A stretch of 64,000 bases of DNA, taken from positions 1,736,001 to 1,800,000 of the forward strand of contig CM065881.1 in NCBI GenBank assembly GCA_033439255.1. The letters run 5' to 3'. The position numbers and the translations under genes are program-made. The number at the start of each line of letters is the position of its first letter. The stretch's first letter is position 1. The notes under the pieces were generated by a model. That model did no database searches. It was not told the DNA's origin and saw only the letters and a list, made by a program, of their open reading frames with translations. Below, in pieces: positions 22,106-34,335 of the stretch. Source of the stretch: Hericium rajendrae (taxonomy: Eukaryota > Basidiomycota > Agaricomycetes > Russulales > Hericiaceae).

Positions 22106-22640
22106 GTATCTGCATGCCATATATTACTCAAAAACTCTGTCCTCATGCATCCAAACCCACTAAGTGTCCAGTTGAGATAGGAGATTGAAAACTCATCTGC
22201 ACCAAAGTAGTTCATGACAATAGTGCTTTAGAAATTGTAAATAGGAAAGAAAGGATGTAGGACAGATTTACAGACCACCAAATCAATGAAGGTTTTGCAT
22301 TAAGGATAGTAGAGTTTGTAAACTCCAATGATGTGGTGGATGTAGCCATGTGGATTTATATAATGCAGGATTTCATATCCTTCTTGGGTCTGCAGATACT
22401 CTATATTTTCAACTGCTGAAAATGGGTAGTAGAGATCCATGTCACCAGAAGTCCAGTATGAAAGGTTGGTGGCATAAAGGATGAGAAATAGAATGAAAGA
22501 TCCAGAAACTACACTATTACTATTTCTCAGCATAGCTCTAAAGGCATCTGGATTGCACAGATAAGTTGAAAGGGTGTATCGCCATAGATGAAGGATGAAC
22601 ACATTGATCATAGCCTCTCAGTACTAAGATGTGGCTTTCA
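22106..22640 (-). pseudogene. Remnant of a multicopy Agaricomycete gene (SGS...DMDLY family)
   Basis: The minus-strand ORF 22300-22611 reads NSVVSGSFILFLILYATN, WTSGDMDLYYPFSAVENI and NPHGYIHHIIGVYKLY. In the same frame past stop codons come KTFIDLVV and STIVMNYFGADEFSISY (22150-22290). From memory this order (S-G-S, D-x-DLY, IDL, STIVMN) is a recurrent hypothetical-protein family in mushroom genomes, with no function known to me. In-frame stops and SINE-1 next to its 3' side make it a pseudogene. Confidence 0.5.
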
Positions 22641-23343
22641 GCATAGATAAAGTTTAAAAACAAGAGCAGTGAAGAATGTGATATTGAAAATCTTTTGACA
22701 GAGTTTGAAGTGACATAATAGTCAAAAGATCAAAATTAAATGAGTAAATATGTATAGAGATATAGCACAAACAAGTGATGATCTTACTGCAGATGTTAAA
22801 GTTTTGTAGCATGGGAGTCTATCTTAATTAGTGTAGACATTGAAAGTAAGGATAGCAGAGCTGATGCTCTAGTGATGATTAGAACCAATGTTATGTTTTG
22901 TTTATTGTGATGAAAGTTCTTGATCAATAATGTAGAAAAAATACTAGTGGAGCAACAAGCAATGACAAGGTTACATAACTAAACATCTACAACTGTGCAG
23001 TTATCTAAGTAATAGTAGACAAGATTCAGCAGAGCTGGTGCTCTGCCTATCTTAGTTGATGTCAATTTTTTTTACAGTCAAGTTTGCTATTTAGTATGTA
23101 GGGATGGTCATGATACAATGCAAATGCTATACTACAGTAAAATTTTTGAAAAAGTGATGTTAGTAGTGCTGTGCTAACTGGCAGCCGTAAGAGACAATGT
23201 TGATGATAGCAGATTCTGGACAACACAGTGCATAGTTGATCATGCAAAAAGACAGGACAGCAAAGGTCAATGCCTATACAATCCAAAGTCAGTCCCTAAC
23301 AACTGTTAAAAGTTGTAGCATATGCTACTGCTAAAGAGAATTG
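22641..23343. other. AT-rich spacer
   Basis: No recognised gene. A phrase of the type AGCAGAGCTG(A/G)TGCTCT occurs twice (near 22857 and 23030), suggesting a decayed repeat. Confidence 0.35.
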
Positions 23344-23724
23344 CATCAGGAACCTTAACAACTTTCTGATTGACCTGCAGCCATCTGATAGCATCTGTCA
23401 GAACTCGTATAAGTCAAATCAGATAAATCAGACAGTATAAGCTAGCATCAGACACTATCAGACACTATCAGTTTGTTGGACCTAAAGCTGAGCTCAAAAA
23501 TATCTTAGAATGCTCTCAGTTTTGTGTAAATTTTAGATATAAGAAATTGTGTTATAATGGATAGTTAGAGATAGATAACTACTATGGCTAACAATAAATG
23601 CTAAGTCTGAAATATATAAGCTGAATTAGATATAGTCATTTAAAGAGTGATCTCAGACAGATTAGATTCTACAGTAGGGTTAAAAACTATCAGACTCATC
23701 AGAAAATTGTCAACCTTTCTGATG
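23344..23724 (+). mobile_element. 381-bp CATCAG MITE, TSD TG
   Basis: Starts CATCAGGAACCTTAACAACT and ends CAACCTTTCTGATG, with TG on both sides. Its body is the inverse of the element at 23853-24233 (shared TTTGTTGGACCT and GATAGTTAGAGATAGATAAC). Confidence 0.85.
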
Positions 23725-23852
23725 TGACAACATAATAAGGTATGGTCAGAATGGACTGATATTTGATGGAAGATATTACAGATAGCAGTAGTATGTACAT
23801 GGATAAAAATTGTAGAATGCTACAAAAACATGCTAACTCCATAATATACGTA

Positions 23853-24233
23853 CATCAGGAAGGTTGACAATTTTCTGATGAGTCTGACAGTTTCTAACCC
23901 TACTGTAGGATCTAATCTGTCTGAGATTACTTTTCAAATGACCATATCTGATTTAGCTTATATATTTAAGAGTTAACATCTATTGTTAGCTATAGTAGTT
24001 ATTCATCTCTAACTATCCACTATAGTATAATTTCTGATATCCAAAATTTACATAAAACTGAGAGCATTCTGAGAAATTTCTGAGCTCAGCTTGAGGTCCA
24101 ACAAACTGATAGTGTCTGATAGTGTCTGATGCTGGCTTATACCATCTGATTCATCTGATTTCACTCGCACAAGTTCTGACAGATGCTATCAGATGGCCGC
24201 AGGTCAATCAGAAAGTTGTCAAGGTTCCTAATG
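23853..24233 (-). mobile_element. 381-bp CATCAG MITE, TSD TA
   Basis: Starts CATCAGGAAGGTTGACAATT and ends AAGGTTCCTAATG, with TA on both sides. It is the same subfamily as 23344-23724 in opposite orientation, only 128 bp away. Confidence 0.85.
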
Positions 24234-25050
24234 TACATGACCATACCTTCTGTCACAGACTAGCTAGATGCCAATATAGAGATTTGAAAGAAATATTATT
24301 AGTGTCAATATCGGCAGACAGGTAAGACAACCTGTACAGATAAAAAATGAACCAGCACTACTTGACCTGGTTAGAACAGTCACACTCAGTACATCAATCG
24401 TGACACATGTGGTCCCAACAAAACCCTCATGACCATGTGCATCACGAATGCAAAGATGGAGTATGTCCTCGATACTGTGCTCAAATGGATGCTACCCAAT
24501 GGATAGAGCACATTGAGTATAATCTTCTGCAGTGTAACCAACTGCATCACTATTGATCTTCACATTCAGGAGAAGAATCTTCATGTTCAGTGTGGCCAAT
24601 CACATGACGGTGCTTGCAATGAGATGTAGTGCAAGATCCGATTGAATGCTGTAACCCCTTCATGATATGTAGACCTGCTGATTAGAGCAGAAGACATGAC
24701 AGGGAGTGACAATTGAGGATTGCTCAGTCCAACTGTGATGACTTTATAGTGAAAAATGATAATAACAATGTGCAAGCCATTGTGGATGATAGTGGATGTG
24801 ACATGCAGGATGACACACATCATATTGAGGACTGTCTCAGAAAAAGACATAAGTAGTAGTCTGGTGCGGAATGACATGCAATGCGATATGACATGTTTTG
24901 GATACGAGAAATGGTCGAAGCGTGATGTAGACAGTGTAAGTCAGACTACAATCAAACATGTGCAAAGTCATGGCACACACATGAAAGAGATTATGACCAA
25001 ACATGTACAATTGCTATAGTGCATTGTGAGTAATAGTAGAGGAATAACAA
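24234..25050. other. Unrecognised degenerate segment
   Basis: Moderately GC-rich with short ORFs on both strands and many stops. The style resembles 5586-7260. No domain was recognised. Confidence 0.3.
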
Positions 25051-25053
25051 TCT

Positions 25054-25390
25054 TCAATTCAACATTCTCTGACATTTATTTTTAAGCCTTTTGCTAGATC
25101 TGGTCTTACGACCCTCCTTCTCTTCCTCCTCTATCTCTTCTTTCTCATACTCATCAGTGTTCTCATCAGTGTCCTCATTAGCATCCTCCTCAGTATTGTC
25201 ATAGAACCCCTGAGGGTTTCTCATTACCACATCCTTCCCAACTCTTTTTTTTTCTGTAAACACTATATCTCTCATTAGAGATATAGCAGTTTCGATCTTG
25301 ACAGGAAGCCAATTTTGAGGGATAATCCAGGTCTTGCCTTCATCTAAAGGAAGAACTATGCTTAAAACAGGTTCTGAGTCATCATCTATC
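25054..25390 (-). pseudogene. Gene fragment, acidic then basic, identity uncertain
   Basis: The minus strand reads DEGKTWIIPQNWLPVKIETA, then an ORF start MRDIVFTEKKRVGKD, a Glu/Asp-rich run and KTRSSKRLKNK before a stop at 25054. A W-x-IP motif followed by an acidic-basic tail faintly recalls the C-terminal part of Timeless/Tof1 proteins, but the match is weak. It may be a captured host fragment or an element part. Confidence 0.2.
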
Positions 25391-25421
25391 CATCATATAT
25401 CCAATAAATTCAAAAGATGTT

Positions 25422-26744
25422 TTGAATGATGGGACCATGGCATCCAACTCGAAGAAGCTTCTTGATGAGCTTTTGGAGGAGTTAGCCTCTCACTTCAAGC
25501 TTTGGGATTTGGGTGTGACTTCATTTCTTCTCAGTGTTGTAGTGACTCAGGATCACTTTACTCATCATCTCTTCCTCTCTCAGCACCAGTACATCCTCGA
25601 TATGCTCAAGCACTACAATCACAATGATTGCAAGCCTCTCTCAACACTGATGGAACCTGGACTGCAGCTTTTGAAGACCATGAGTCCGCAGACCCCACAG
25701 GAAGGAGATGGAGAGCATCCCTTACATCAGTGCAGTTGGTTCTCTGCTCTCTTGCAGGTGGTACGTGCCCAGACATTGCTTATGCTGTCAGAGTCCTCTG
25801 CCGCTTCACCTCCAATCTTGGCATGGCACATTGGAAGGCCGTTCAGCACATGCTCAAGTATCTCAAGGGCACAGTCGACTTGAAGCTTGCTTATGGTCCG
25901 AGTCCCTCTGGGACTTTACCTGAGCTCTTCTCTGCCTATTCTGATGCTGATCATGCAGGCAACCCGAACAATGGTCGTTTCACATCTGGTTATGTCCTCC
26001 GCATTGGTACTGGTGCTGTCAGCTGGCGTTCGAGGCTTCAGACAATTGTTGCCACCTCTACTACTGAGGCTGAGTACATTGCTGCCTTCGATGCTGGTCA
26101 GGAGGTCTGCTGGATGCGCAACCTGCTTTCGGAGTTTGGCTATGATGTCCTGTCAAGTCCTTCAACTCTGCATATAGACAATCAGTCTGCCATTGCCTCT
26201 TCGAAGCACCCGGAGCACCACGGTCGCATGAAGCACATGCAGCTTCGATTCTACTGGTTGAGGGACCAGGTAGACTCTGGAGTGTTGCATCCTGTGTTTC
26301 TTGGGACTGCGGACATGCCTGCGGATGCACTGACGAAGGCCCTGGCGAGGGATCGCGTTGTTAAGTGCCGGGAGATGTTTGGATTGGTTGAAGGTTAGAG
26401 AGTCGAGAGATTCGGGGGGAGCTGAGTGGTGTTATGTTTTCTTTCTCTCTTTCTCTTATGGTCTCTGTTTGCTTTGCTGCACTTACTCTCTTTTGTTTCT
26501 TTTGCTCAGACATGCCTCATCCGGGGGGAGTGTTGAAGTCTTTTGACTCAGCATCCTGGTGCAAAATCACAGCACAGTCAAGGCTCGATCTTAGGTCCTT
26601 CTGCAAGCATGCGGACACCTAGAGTCGAACCTAGGACTTGTGACTAGCTTTTAGTCTCTGAGATTCAATCTTAGAGATACTTGCTTAGTGCGCACTACTC
26701 GGGAGTTGAACCTATGTCCTATCACTCAGATTTGCACTTTGACA
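25422..26744 (+). mobile_element. Ty1/copia fossil fragment: RT end, RNase H, short LTR
   Basis: Encodes the end of a copia RT (DGTMASNSKKLLDELLEEL) and RNase H (AYSDADHAGN, TSGYV, ATSTTEAEYIAAF, HIDNQSAI) with the typical C-terminus (DALTKAL). A polypurine tract GGGGGGAG precedes TGTTGAAGTC at 26531. A short LTR form ends TTTGACA at 26744. It is related at high identity to the copia element at 29752-34965. Broken, with several breaks. Confidence 0.85.
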
Positions 26745-27596
26745 GCTGCAGGCGGAGGAGAGAGTGCCGGTTCAATGTTGTGCTCCTGTTCTTCAGCAAC
26801 AGGCTGTCTTCTGACTGACAACTGAGAAGAGGGTGCATCACCATCCCCCTCCAGAACCGGTACAATCATCGGAGCAGAATCCTGAGCATCAGGCGAGGAA
26901 GCAAGCAAACGCGAAGGAGAAGAGGGTGTAGACGTCGATGGGGAGTTCCTAGAATGACTAGGAAAGTCACGCTCATCGAAAGTGGCACACTCACTGATTA
27001 CAGACTTGCAAGTCTGCGGATTATAAAACTTCCAACCCTTGTACCCCTCCGGATACCCGATAAAGATGCACTTCTCCATATGGGGATCCAGGGACCTCCT
27101 CTTGTCCTTCTGCACATGCACATAGGCTGCACATCCCCACACTCGCAGACATGAGACATCAGGCTTTGCGCCATGCCAGAGCTGATAGGGAGTGGCATTC
27201 TCAATGGCAGAGGTACCTACACAGTTCCAAACATGCACATAAGCTGCCAGACACTCATCCCAGAATGTCTTGGGCAGCCCAGACTCTGCCAGCATTGTGG
27301 TAACCCGCTCATTCATCATACGGTTCACGTGCTCAGCTACTCCATTTTGTTGAGGCCTGTTTGTCAAAGTGCGAATCTGAGCGATAGGGAGTGACTCAGG
27401 AGCACAGGGAGCAAAAGGGAGACACAGAGATCGATTAGAGACTGCAGTCCAATTTGAGCAACTAGATACATGAGAAAGAAACACTATAACGCACCTGCAG
27501 TCCAATGTGAGCAACTAAGGAGCTCACAGTCGATGGGACCACAGGTGTACGACGCTCTACAGAAGTTGCCAGGCAGTGGCTTCAAAACTGTACAGT
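26745..27596 (-). mobile_element. Ty1/copia fossil fragment: integrase part and LTR piece
   Basis: The minus strand encodes the later half of a copia integrase (RPQQNGVAEHVNRMMNERV, LPKTFWDE, HVWNC, PYQLWHGAKPDVSCLRVWGC) and the following variable region. It joins at 27363 to sequence of the 618-bp LTR family. It abuts the plus-oriented copia fragment at 26744/26745, forming a tail-to-tail pair. Broken. Confidence 0.8.
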
Positions 27597-28025
27597 CACT
27601 GTGTTTCGGGTATGGGTAATTAAAGTTGGAAGAGCTCAGAGTGGCGAAAAATTTGCACGGAAATGAGCCCCACTAGTAGTGTACCAAATACTCCGGAGTT
27701 GTGGGATTTCGTCTGAGTGGCTCAAGCTCAGCTGGTTGAAGACAAGAGTAGCTAGGAATAGGTAGCTAGTGAGAGTCCAAGTAGCTGAGACTAGGTTAGA
27801 CTAGGTCAGACCAGTTTGACTTTATCGACCCCACGCTGCTGCATGCTCGTGCTCCCGTTTTGGTACTGCATGCTCCCGTTATGGATGCAGCAGGACCCTT
27901 GCATTGACAGACAATGAAACAGAAAGATCTATGGACTTAATAAAAGAAGAAAATGAGAGCATTCCCTCGAGTACCGGCTCTCACCATCATCTTGTCGCCT
28001 GCAACACTCACCTCGCCATCTTACC
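27597..28025. other. Upstream spacer of the gene at 28026
   Basis: No ORF recognised. Short direct repeats of the type TGCATGCTC(G/C)(T/C)G occur near 27840-27880. Confidence 0.35.
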
Positions 28026-29751
28026 ATGAGCCTATTAGACTTCGAAGACCCGCCGCAGGGTGCTGACGAGATCATGGAGGCCATGTGGCCAAGCCTGGAC
28101 TTTGAGATGCGTAAGATGTATGTTGAAAAGTGGCATATCATGACCTACAGCAAAGATGCACCTTCGGATGGCCCGTACCCACACTAGCATCAGCGCCAGC
28201 ATGCGCGCAAAAGAGACGAAGGCCCATGCGGTCAATGCGAGGAAGCACCAGCTGGGTGTAATTCCCGTGAGTGCTAGTCCTAAAGTCAGCCGAACGTAAC
28301 AACTTATCTCGCTGACTTGCAGATCGTGACCAAGCCCAGATGCATACAAGGCATTGGTCAGCATCTCCTCGATCGAGAGGGCACGATGGCCGCGATGTGC
28401 ATATTGACCCGCGTATCCTGGATGATGGTTGCTCATGCCAACGTGGACGTGAGCACTCGCACTCAGCGGACGGAGATGGTCGAGGGTGGCACCATTCATG
28501 CTCGGTGCACAGAGATGATCGAAGGCGGCACTGCAGGGATGCGACCAAAGGGGAGGAAACCGATGGGAAAGGGAATGAGGCTGATGAGAAAGAAGGTCCG
28601 ACCATGCATCGTACGGTGTCTGGGCATGGCCGCATGTGCAAAGAGAAGCAAGCCATGATCTGCTGGGCTCATTAATGCGAAGTGCAAGAGTCGGATGAAG
28701 ATGATGATGAGGTTGACTATGAGCAGCATTTCGTGGAAGCGTCCCAATGCAAATTAGTCAATATCTCTGTAGGGAAGGTAAGTAGACTCACCAGAAAGCA
28801 AAGGCAAGCCTGCCGTCACATCTTGGTAAGCTTACTTTCGCCAATATATGCTGTGAACTTTTGCTTATCACGTTCATGTTCGGACAGGCGGACACAGCTG
28901 CGAAGTTTCGCGAGTTGACTGAGGTCAAAGTCAAGGAGGAATGGCCGGTATGGAAAGGCGAGACAGTCAATGAATGCATCAACGAGACGACTGGCCAGAG
29001 CTACATGACACTGAACTTCACATTTGGTGTCACGCAGCCTGGTAATGCTCGACTTCTTGAGCGCATTGCCGATACTGTCCTACAAGATCTCAATGTAAGT
29101 GCAAACCTTGGAATTTTTCGTTGACTTACCTGTTATCTTGGGTATAGCTTGATAGTCCCGATGGCCCTGAATGGGCTAGCGACTGTAGCTTCAAGGTCCG
29201 AAGAAGCCACGTATTGGCATTGGCGAAGATCTCATTCAGTGGTTTCAAAATGCAATGGAAGAAACAAGCAAATGTACAGGCTAAAATTGATGGCCTTCAG
29301 AATGAATGGAATACTCGTCGAACACTTCGCTGAAAGTTGGTCAGTACTCGCTCAACTGGATGGAAAGGCGATAGTGCTTACCAATCTTTTTTGTGATGAA
29401 CAGAAGGCTGCGCACCATCGATCACTCATACAAGAATATAGGGAACTCCCTGACCATGAAGATCCCATGCTTTACATCCATTCTGACCATATGTCAGATG
29501 AGGCCTCTGGTCCAGAGAGTTTCTTGGATGAAGAGGAGGTGCAAGCATGGCGGCTCCGAATGGTGAGGGCACTGAGGTATACGAATGCCACAGTTGAGTT
29601 CGCTGAGCGACTGCAGGTCTTTGAGACAATAAGACCGAACTGGCGATCACATTTTGTAAGTGGTGAACATGTCCAACAAGACAAACTGTCAGCTTACCCG
29701 AAGTACTAGATAGGCACCGTCTTTCACGAGTTGAGTGTGCTACACTGGAGC
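28026..29751 (+). pseudogene. Spliced host-type gene of unknown function, broken and 3'-cut by a copia LTR
   Basis: Starting at ATG 28026 (MSLLDFEDPPQGADEIMEAM), five exons can be followed over GT-AG introns at 28267-28322, 28826-28887, 29095-29147 and 29656-29709 (53-62 bp). Conserved-looking parts are ADTAAKFRELTEVKVKEEWP, LNFTFGVTQPGNARLLERI, QNEWNTRRTLR and PDHEDPML...SDHMSDEASGPE, followed by NWRSHF. I recall such parts from multicopy hypothetical proteins of Agaricomycetes. A His/Arg/Asp-rich stretch fills exon 2. In-frame stops lie at 28185 (TAG), 28673 (TAA) and 29331 (TGA), and the frame changes once after the last. The 3' end is lost at the copia LTR (29752). The function is not known. 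Confidence 0.6.
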
Positions 29752-30369
29752 TGTCAAAGTGCGAATCTGAGCGATAGGGAGCGACTCAGGAGCGCAGGAA
29801 GCGAAAGGGAGACACAGGGATCGATTAGAGACTGCAGTCCAATGTGAGCAACTAGATACATGAGAAAGAAACACTATAGCACACCTGCAGTTCAATGTGA
29901 GCAACTAAGGAGCTCACAGTCGATGGGACCGTAGGTGTACGACGCTCTACGGAAGTTGCCGGGCAGTGGCTTCAAAACTGTACAGTAGACACAACCAACA
30001 AGGGCAAGGCCCGAAAGAGCGAAAGTGAAGTAAGCCATAGAGTAAGCAGTGCAATAGACAAGGCAATGCGACCGAGAAAAATAGAGCTGTAACAACAACC
30101 AGTTGGCTAAGTGGTAAAGTGTGCTAGACTGACCTGTAAGGGTCCCGGGTTCGAATCCTGACTAGTGCATTAAAGCATAAGATCATAGGTTCAACTCCCA
30201 AGTAGTGCGCACTAAGCAAGTGTCTCTAAGATCGAATCTCAGAGACTACAAGCTAGTCACAAGTCCTAGGTTCGACTCTAGGTGTCCGCATGCTTGCAGA
30301 AGGACCTAAGATCGAGCCTTGACTGTGCTGTGATTTTGCACCAGGATGCTGAGTCAAAAGACTTCAACA
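29752..30369 (-). repeat. Copia 3' LTR
   Basis: 618 bp, TGTCAAAG...TTCAACA on the plus strand (TGTTGAAG...CTTTGACA in element sense). It contains a tRNA-like segment at 30098-30166 and several B-box-like repeats downstream of it. Confidence 0.92.
30098..30166 (+). other. tRNA-like segment inside LTR
   Basis: 69 bp with TGGCTAAGTGGT (A-box-like) and GGGTTCGAATCC (B box). ACCAGTT and GACTAGT could form an acceptor-like stem with one mismatch. The anticodon arm is poor, so this is a tRNA relic and not a working tRNA gene. The same segment is at 34694-34762. Confidence 0.55.
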
Positions 30370-30501
30370 CTCCCCCCGGATGAGGCATGTCTGAGCAAAA
30401 GAAACAAAAGAGAGTAAGTGTAGCAAAGCAAGCAGAGACCATGAGAGAAAGAGAGAAAGGAAACATAACACCACTCAGCTCCCCCCGAATCTCTCGACTC
30501 T

Positions 30502-32820
30502 CTAACCTTCAACCAATCCAAACATCTCCCGGCACTTAACAACGCGATCCCTCGCCAGGGCCTTCGTCAGTGCATCCGCAGGCATGTCCGCAGTCCCAAG
30601 AAACACAGGATGCAACACTCCAGAGTCTACCTGGTCCCTCAACCAGTAGAATCGAAGCTGCATGTGCTTCATGCGACCGTGGTGCTCCGGGTGCTTCGAA
30701 GAGGCAATGGCAGACTGATTGTCTATATGCAGAGTTGAAGGACTTGACAGGACATCATAGCCAAACTCCGAAAGCAGGTTGCGCATCCAGCAGACCTCCT
30801 GACCAGCATCGAAGGCAGCAATGTACTCAGCCTCAGTAGTAGAGGTGGCAACAATTGTCTGAAGCCTCGAACGCCAGCTGACAGCACCAGTACCGATACA
30901 GAGGACATAGCCAGATGTGGAGTGACCATTGTCCGGGTTGCCTGCATGATCAGCATCAGAATAGACAGAGAAGAGCTCAGGCGAAGTCCCAGAGGGACTC
31001 GGACCATAAGCAAGCTTCAAGTCGACTGTGCCCTTGAGATACTTGAGCAAGTGCTGAACGGCCTTCCAATGTGCCATGCCAGGATTGGAGGTGAAGCAGC
31101 AGAGGACCCCGACAGCATAAGCAATGTCTGGGCGCGTACCACCTGCGAGATAGAGGAGAGAACCAACTGCACTGATGTAGGGAATGCTCTCCATCTCCTC
31201 GCGATCCTGCGGGGTCTGCGGACTCATGGCCTTCGAAAGCTGCAATCCAGGCTCCATCGGCGTCGAGAGAGGCTTGCAATCACTGTGATTGTAGCGCTCG
31301 AGCATGTCCAGGATGTACTGCCGCTGGGAGAGGAAGAGACGACGAGTAGAGCGATCCCGGGTCACTGCAACACCGAGGAGAAATGAAGTCGCACCCAAAT
31401 CCCGAAGCTTGAAGTGAGAGGCTAACTCCTCCAAGAGCTCGTCAAGAAGCTTCTCCGAGTTGGATGCCATCGTCCCATCGTCCACAAAGACAGGCACTAT
31501 GACTCGCACATCACCCTTCTGGAACACATAGATGCTGTTGTCCGAGTGAATGCAGGTGAAGCCCATCTTGTGCACAAGGATCTTCGTCAACTTCTTCTTC
31601 CACAACAGTGCGGCCTGCTTCAACCCATAGATAGACTTCATCAGTGCAGACACATCATCTGGATCGCCCTCTACAAACCCCTCCGGCTGCTTCATGTAGA
31701 CCTCTGCATCGAGATCACCGTTGGTGAAGGCATGGGAGATGTCGAAAGAGCGAAGGGAGAGGTCCTCGACTGCTGCAAGAGCAAGGACAGTGCGAATAGA
31801 GGCAAACTTGCATGTGGGAGCGAACGTCTCGTTGAAATCCATGCCTGGACGCTGGCTGAACCCCTTGGCAACCAATCGAGCTTTGTATCGCTCGATAGAG
31901 CCATCCGGGTTCCGCTTGATCTTGAAGACCCACCGAGACCCAATCGCAGTGCGACCAGGTGGAAGCGGACCTACAGACCAAGTGCCATTGCGCTTGTGGG
32001 CCTCCATCTCCTCCTGACATGTGAGAAGCCAGTCCTGTGCATCGGGGCGTTGCATTGCCTCGCGAAAGGACATGGGCTCGGAATCAGCAGAAGAGAGCAT
32101 CGCACCTTCAGAGAGAAGATCAAGCTCATCCGGGCTGTCTCTCTCCTGTTCCTCGGGCTCTGAAGCATCAGCTGAAGTTTGCTCGACGTCCTCAACGTCC
32201 GAGCCAGATCCAGATGACGAGACTGCAGGTGTCGGCTCCCGAGCTTCATGAATGGAGGGCGGAGGAGCTTGGACCTTTGTAGAAGACTTGACTGCGGACT
32301 TGATCTTGGACCCAGAGGGCTTCGGATCGGTCTTGGGAGTCTTCCACCACTCGCCAGGTTGTTTGCGCTCTCGAGTTCCTCGACGCTCTGGCAAGGCAGG
32401 TGCGGTCCCTCGAGTCACAGAGCGACCCCGACGAGCAGGCTGAACAGCAGGGGCTGCAGCAGGTGGCAGAGCAGCAGGGGCTGCAGGCAGAGGAGAGAGT
32501 GCCTGTGTGAATAAGCTGCAAAGGCGAGTCCGCGCGAGATAAGGAGCTCGGAAAGGGATCTGCATGCATCTTGCCTGCGAGACAAGCGACACAGATCGGA
32601 TCCGGTGTTGCAGACGACTGGAGATCGAGGCCAGTAACGAGGTCTTCACGAATGAGGCGTTGGACACCAGCAATGTGATGGTGACAGAGTCGACGATGCC
32701 AGAGGGACATATCGAGAGGTAGAGTCGATGCAAGGCGTGCAAAGGCGATCGAGTGGATAGTATGACCCTCGAGGAAGGCAGAGTTCGAGCCGTTGACTCG
32801 AGCAGTGAAGAACAGCTCAC
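30502..32820 (-). pseudogene. Copia Pol reading: RT and RNase H
   Basis: Long minus-strand frame. A Ser/Pro/Ala-rich spacer is followed by a Ty1-type RT (WVFKIKRNPDGSIERYKARL, KGFSQRPGMDFNETFAP, FVDDG at the active-site position, where YVDDM is usual) and RNase H (VYSDADHAGNPDNGHSTSGY, IDNQSA) ending MFGLVEG. A nearby frame shows the pre-integrase zinc motif (WHRRLCH, CVACLAGKM). It is part of the broken element 29752-34965. Confidence 0.85.
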
Positions 32821-32833
32821 CAGCGCGCTCGAA

Positions 32834-34042
32834 TCACATACAGTCGCCTTTGATCACAACAGTGAAGCTCTTGGCTCGAGTGAGGAAGAGAACTGAGAGG
32901 AGATTATTGCGGAGATCAGGGACATGAAGGACTCGAGTAAAGATGACTGGCTGCTGCTCCTTTCCTCCGACCACTGGCACAAACTGAACCGAGCCTACTC
33001 CTGCAGCATAAACGACCTTGTTGTCTGCGAGATGAACGGGAACAACGTGCGGAGTGTAGTCGACAAACCAATGGCGATGGGAGGTCATATGAGATGTGGC
33101 CCCAGTGTCTGCATTCCAGGAATCATCAGCAACGAAGGAGGGTGAGGCAGAGGCTGCGAGAGAGAGTGAGAGTGAAGGACTTGCACTTCCAGCAAACTCT
33201 TGAACGACGGAGGCAGAATGAGCGACCGCGGGAGCTGCAAAGGTAGATCCTGACGCCATTGTCTTCTGCTTCTCGTCCCAGGCCTTCCGATGACACTGTT
33301 CTTCGCTATGACCACCTCTCTTGCAGTATGTGCACGTCACACGCGGGCCTGAGGGCGTACCAGAGGGCTTGCCACCGGTCCGCGGAGGCTTGGAGAAAGT
33401 CCGAAGTGCAGAGGCACCATCCTTGCCTGAAACGTCGCCGGATCGATGCATCCGATTGATCTCCTCGTTGCGGAACACTACCTGAAGCGACGAACGATCC
33501 ATCTTCTCGAGTAGGAGCAAGGAAGAGGAGAAGGAGGAGTATTCAGAGGGCAGAGAACGGATCATGGTCATGCAAACGAGCTCCTCGTCGAGCTTGGTGA
33601 TGTCGAAGGTGTCCGGGCGCAGGTTCTGAACGCGGAGAATGGCCTCATCGATGCGGTTCATCAGAGATGCGAGAGACTCCTCCTCACCCTTCCGGATGGA
33701 GAAGAGATCGTCGTAGGCATTGAATCGAGCACCGGGACGCTGCGAGAGGTGAACAGAACGAAGGGTGGTCCAGATAAGCTTAGCATCGGACTTGCAAGCC
33801 TGGATATGGATGCGCTGGTCCGGGGCAATAGCAAGAAACAGCGCACCAAGAGCCTTATCGTGCTTCTCCAACCAATCGGCAACCTTATCCGTCTCCTTCA
33901 CATCCGGCTTGGGCTCAGTACCACTCACAATACCCCATAGACCCCTCAACCTCAAGACCGCGGTGATCTCCTCACTCCACTGAACATAGTTCGAGGACGA
34001 AAGCCTCGAAATTTGCATGAGGTGCGAAAAAGGGTTCGACAT
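32834..34042 (-). CDS. Copia Gag and protease reading
   Basis: 402 codons. The N-terminal half is a UBN2-type Gag (LSSSNYVQWSEEITAVLRL, LWTTL-like core), then the CCHC knuckle CTYCKRGGHSEEQCHRK, then an aspartic protease with DTGATSHMT and LHVPDLRNNLLSV. It lies just inside the 5' LTR and primer site. As a retroelement gene it is treated as a fossil part. Confidence 0.85.
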   Translation of the reverse strand: MSNPFSHLMQISRLSSSNYVQWSEEITAVLRLRGLWGIVSGTEPKPDVKETDKVADWLEKHDKALGALFLAIAPDQRIHIQACKSDAKLIWTTLRSVHLSQRPGARFNAYDDLFSIRKGEEESLASLMNRIDEAILRVQNLRPDTFDITKLDEELVCMTMIRSLPSEYSSFSSSLLLLEKMDRSSLQVVFRNEEINRMHRSGDVSGKDGASALRTFSKPPRTGGKPSGTPSGPRVTCTYCKRGGHSEEQCHRKAWDEKQKTMASGSTFAAPAVAHSASVVQEFAGSASPSLSLSLAASASPSFVADDSWNADTGATSHMTSHRHWFVDYTPHVVPVHLADNKVVYAAGVGSVQFVPVVGGKEQQPVIFTRVLHVPDLRNNLLSVLFLTRAKSFTVVIKGDCM

Positions 34043-34335
34043 ATCTGAGTCGGACCGGGGAAGACCAGCAAGGCACTATAGTGTAGCGGGCTTGATTGTC
34101 GAAGGTAGAAGTCGATAAAATGAAGGGTCGACGCTTTTTGGGAGCGGAGGGGATAGAGATATAAGAGATAGATGCAGAGTAACTCAACGATGTTAAGACC
34201 GGATGGCTCAGCGGATCGGCGCGAAAACTTGTGGGCAACGAAGGTACGCAGAGGCGACGTCGTTGGCGAAAGATCGGCGAGATCGGACGAGTGGATGGGC
34301 AGATATCGATGATGTGAAAACTTCGCTAGAGCACA

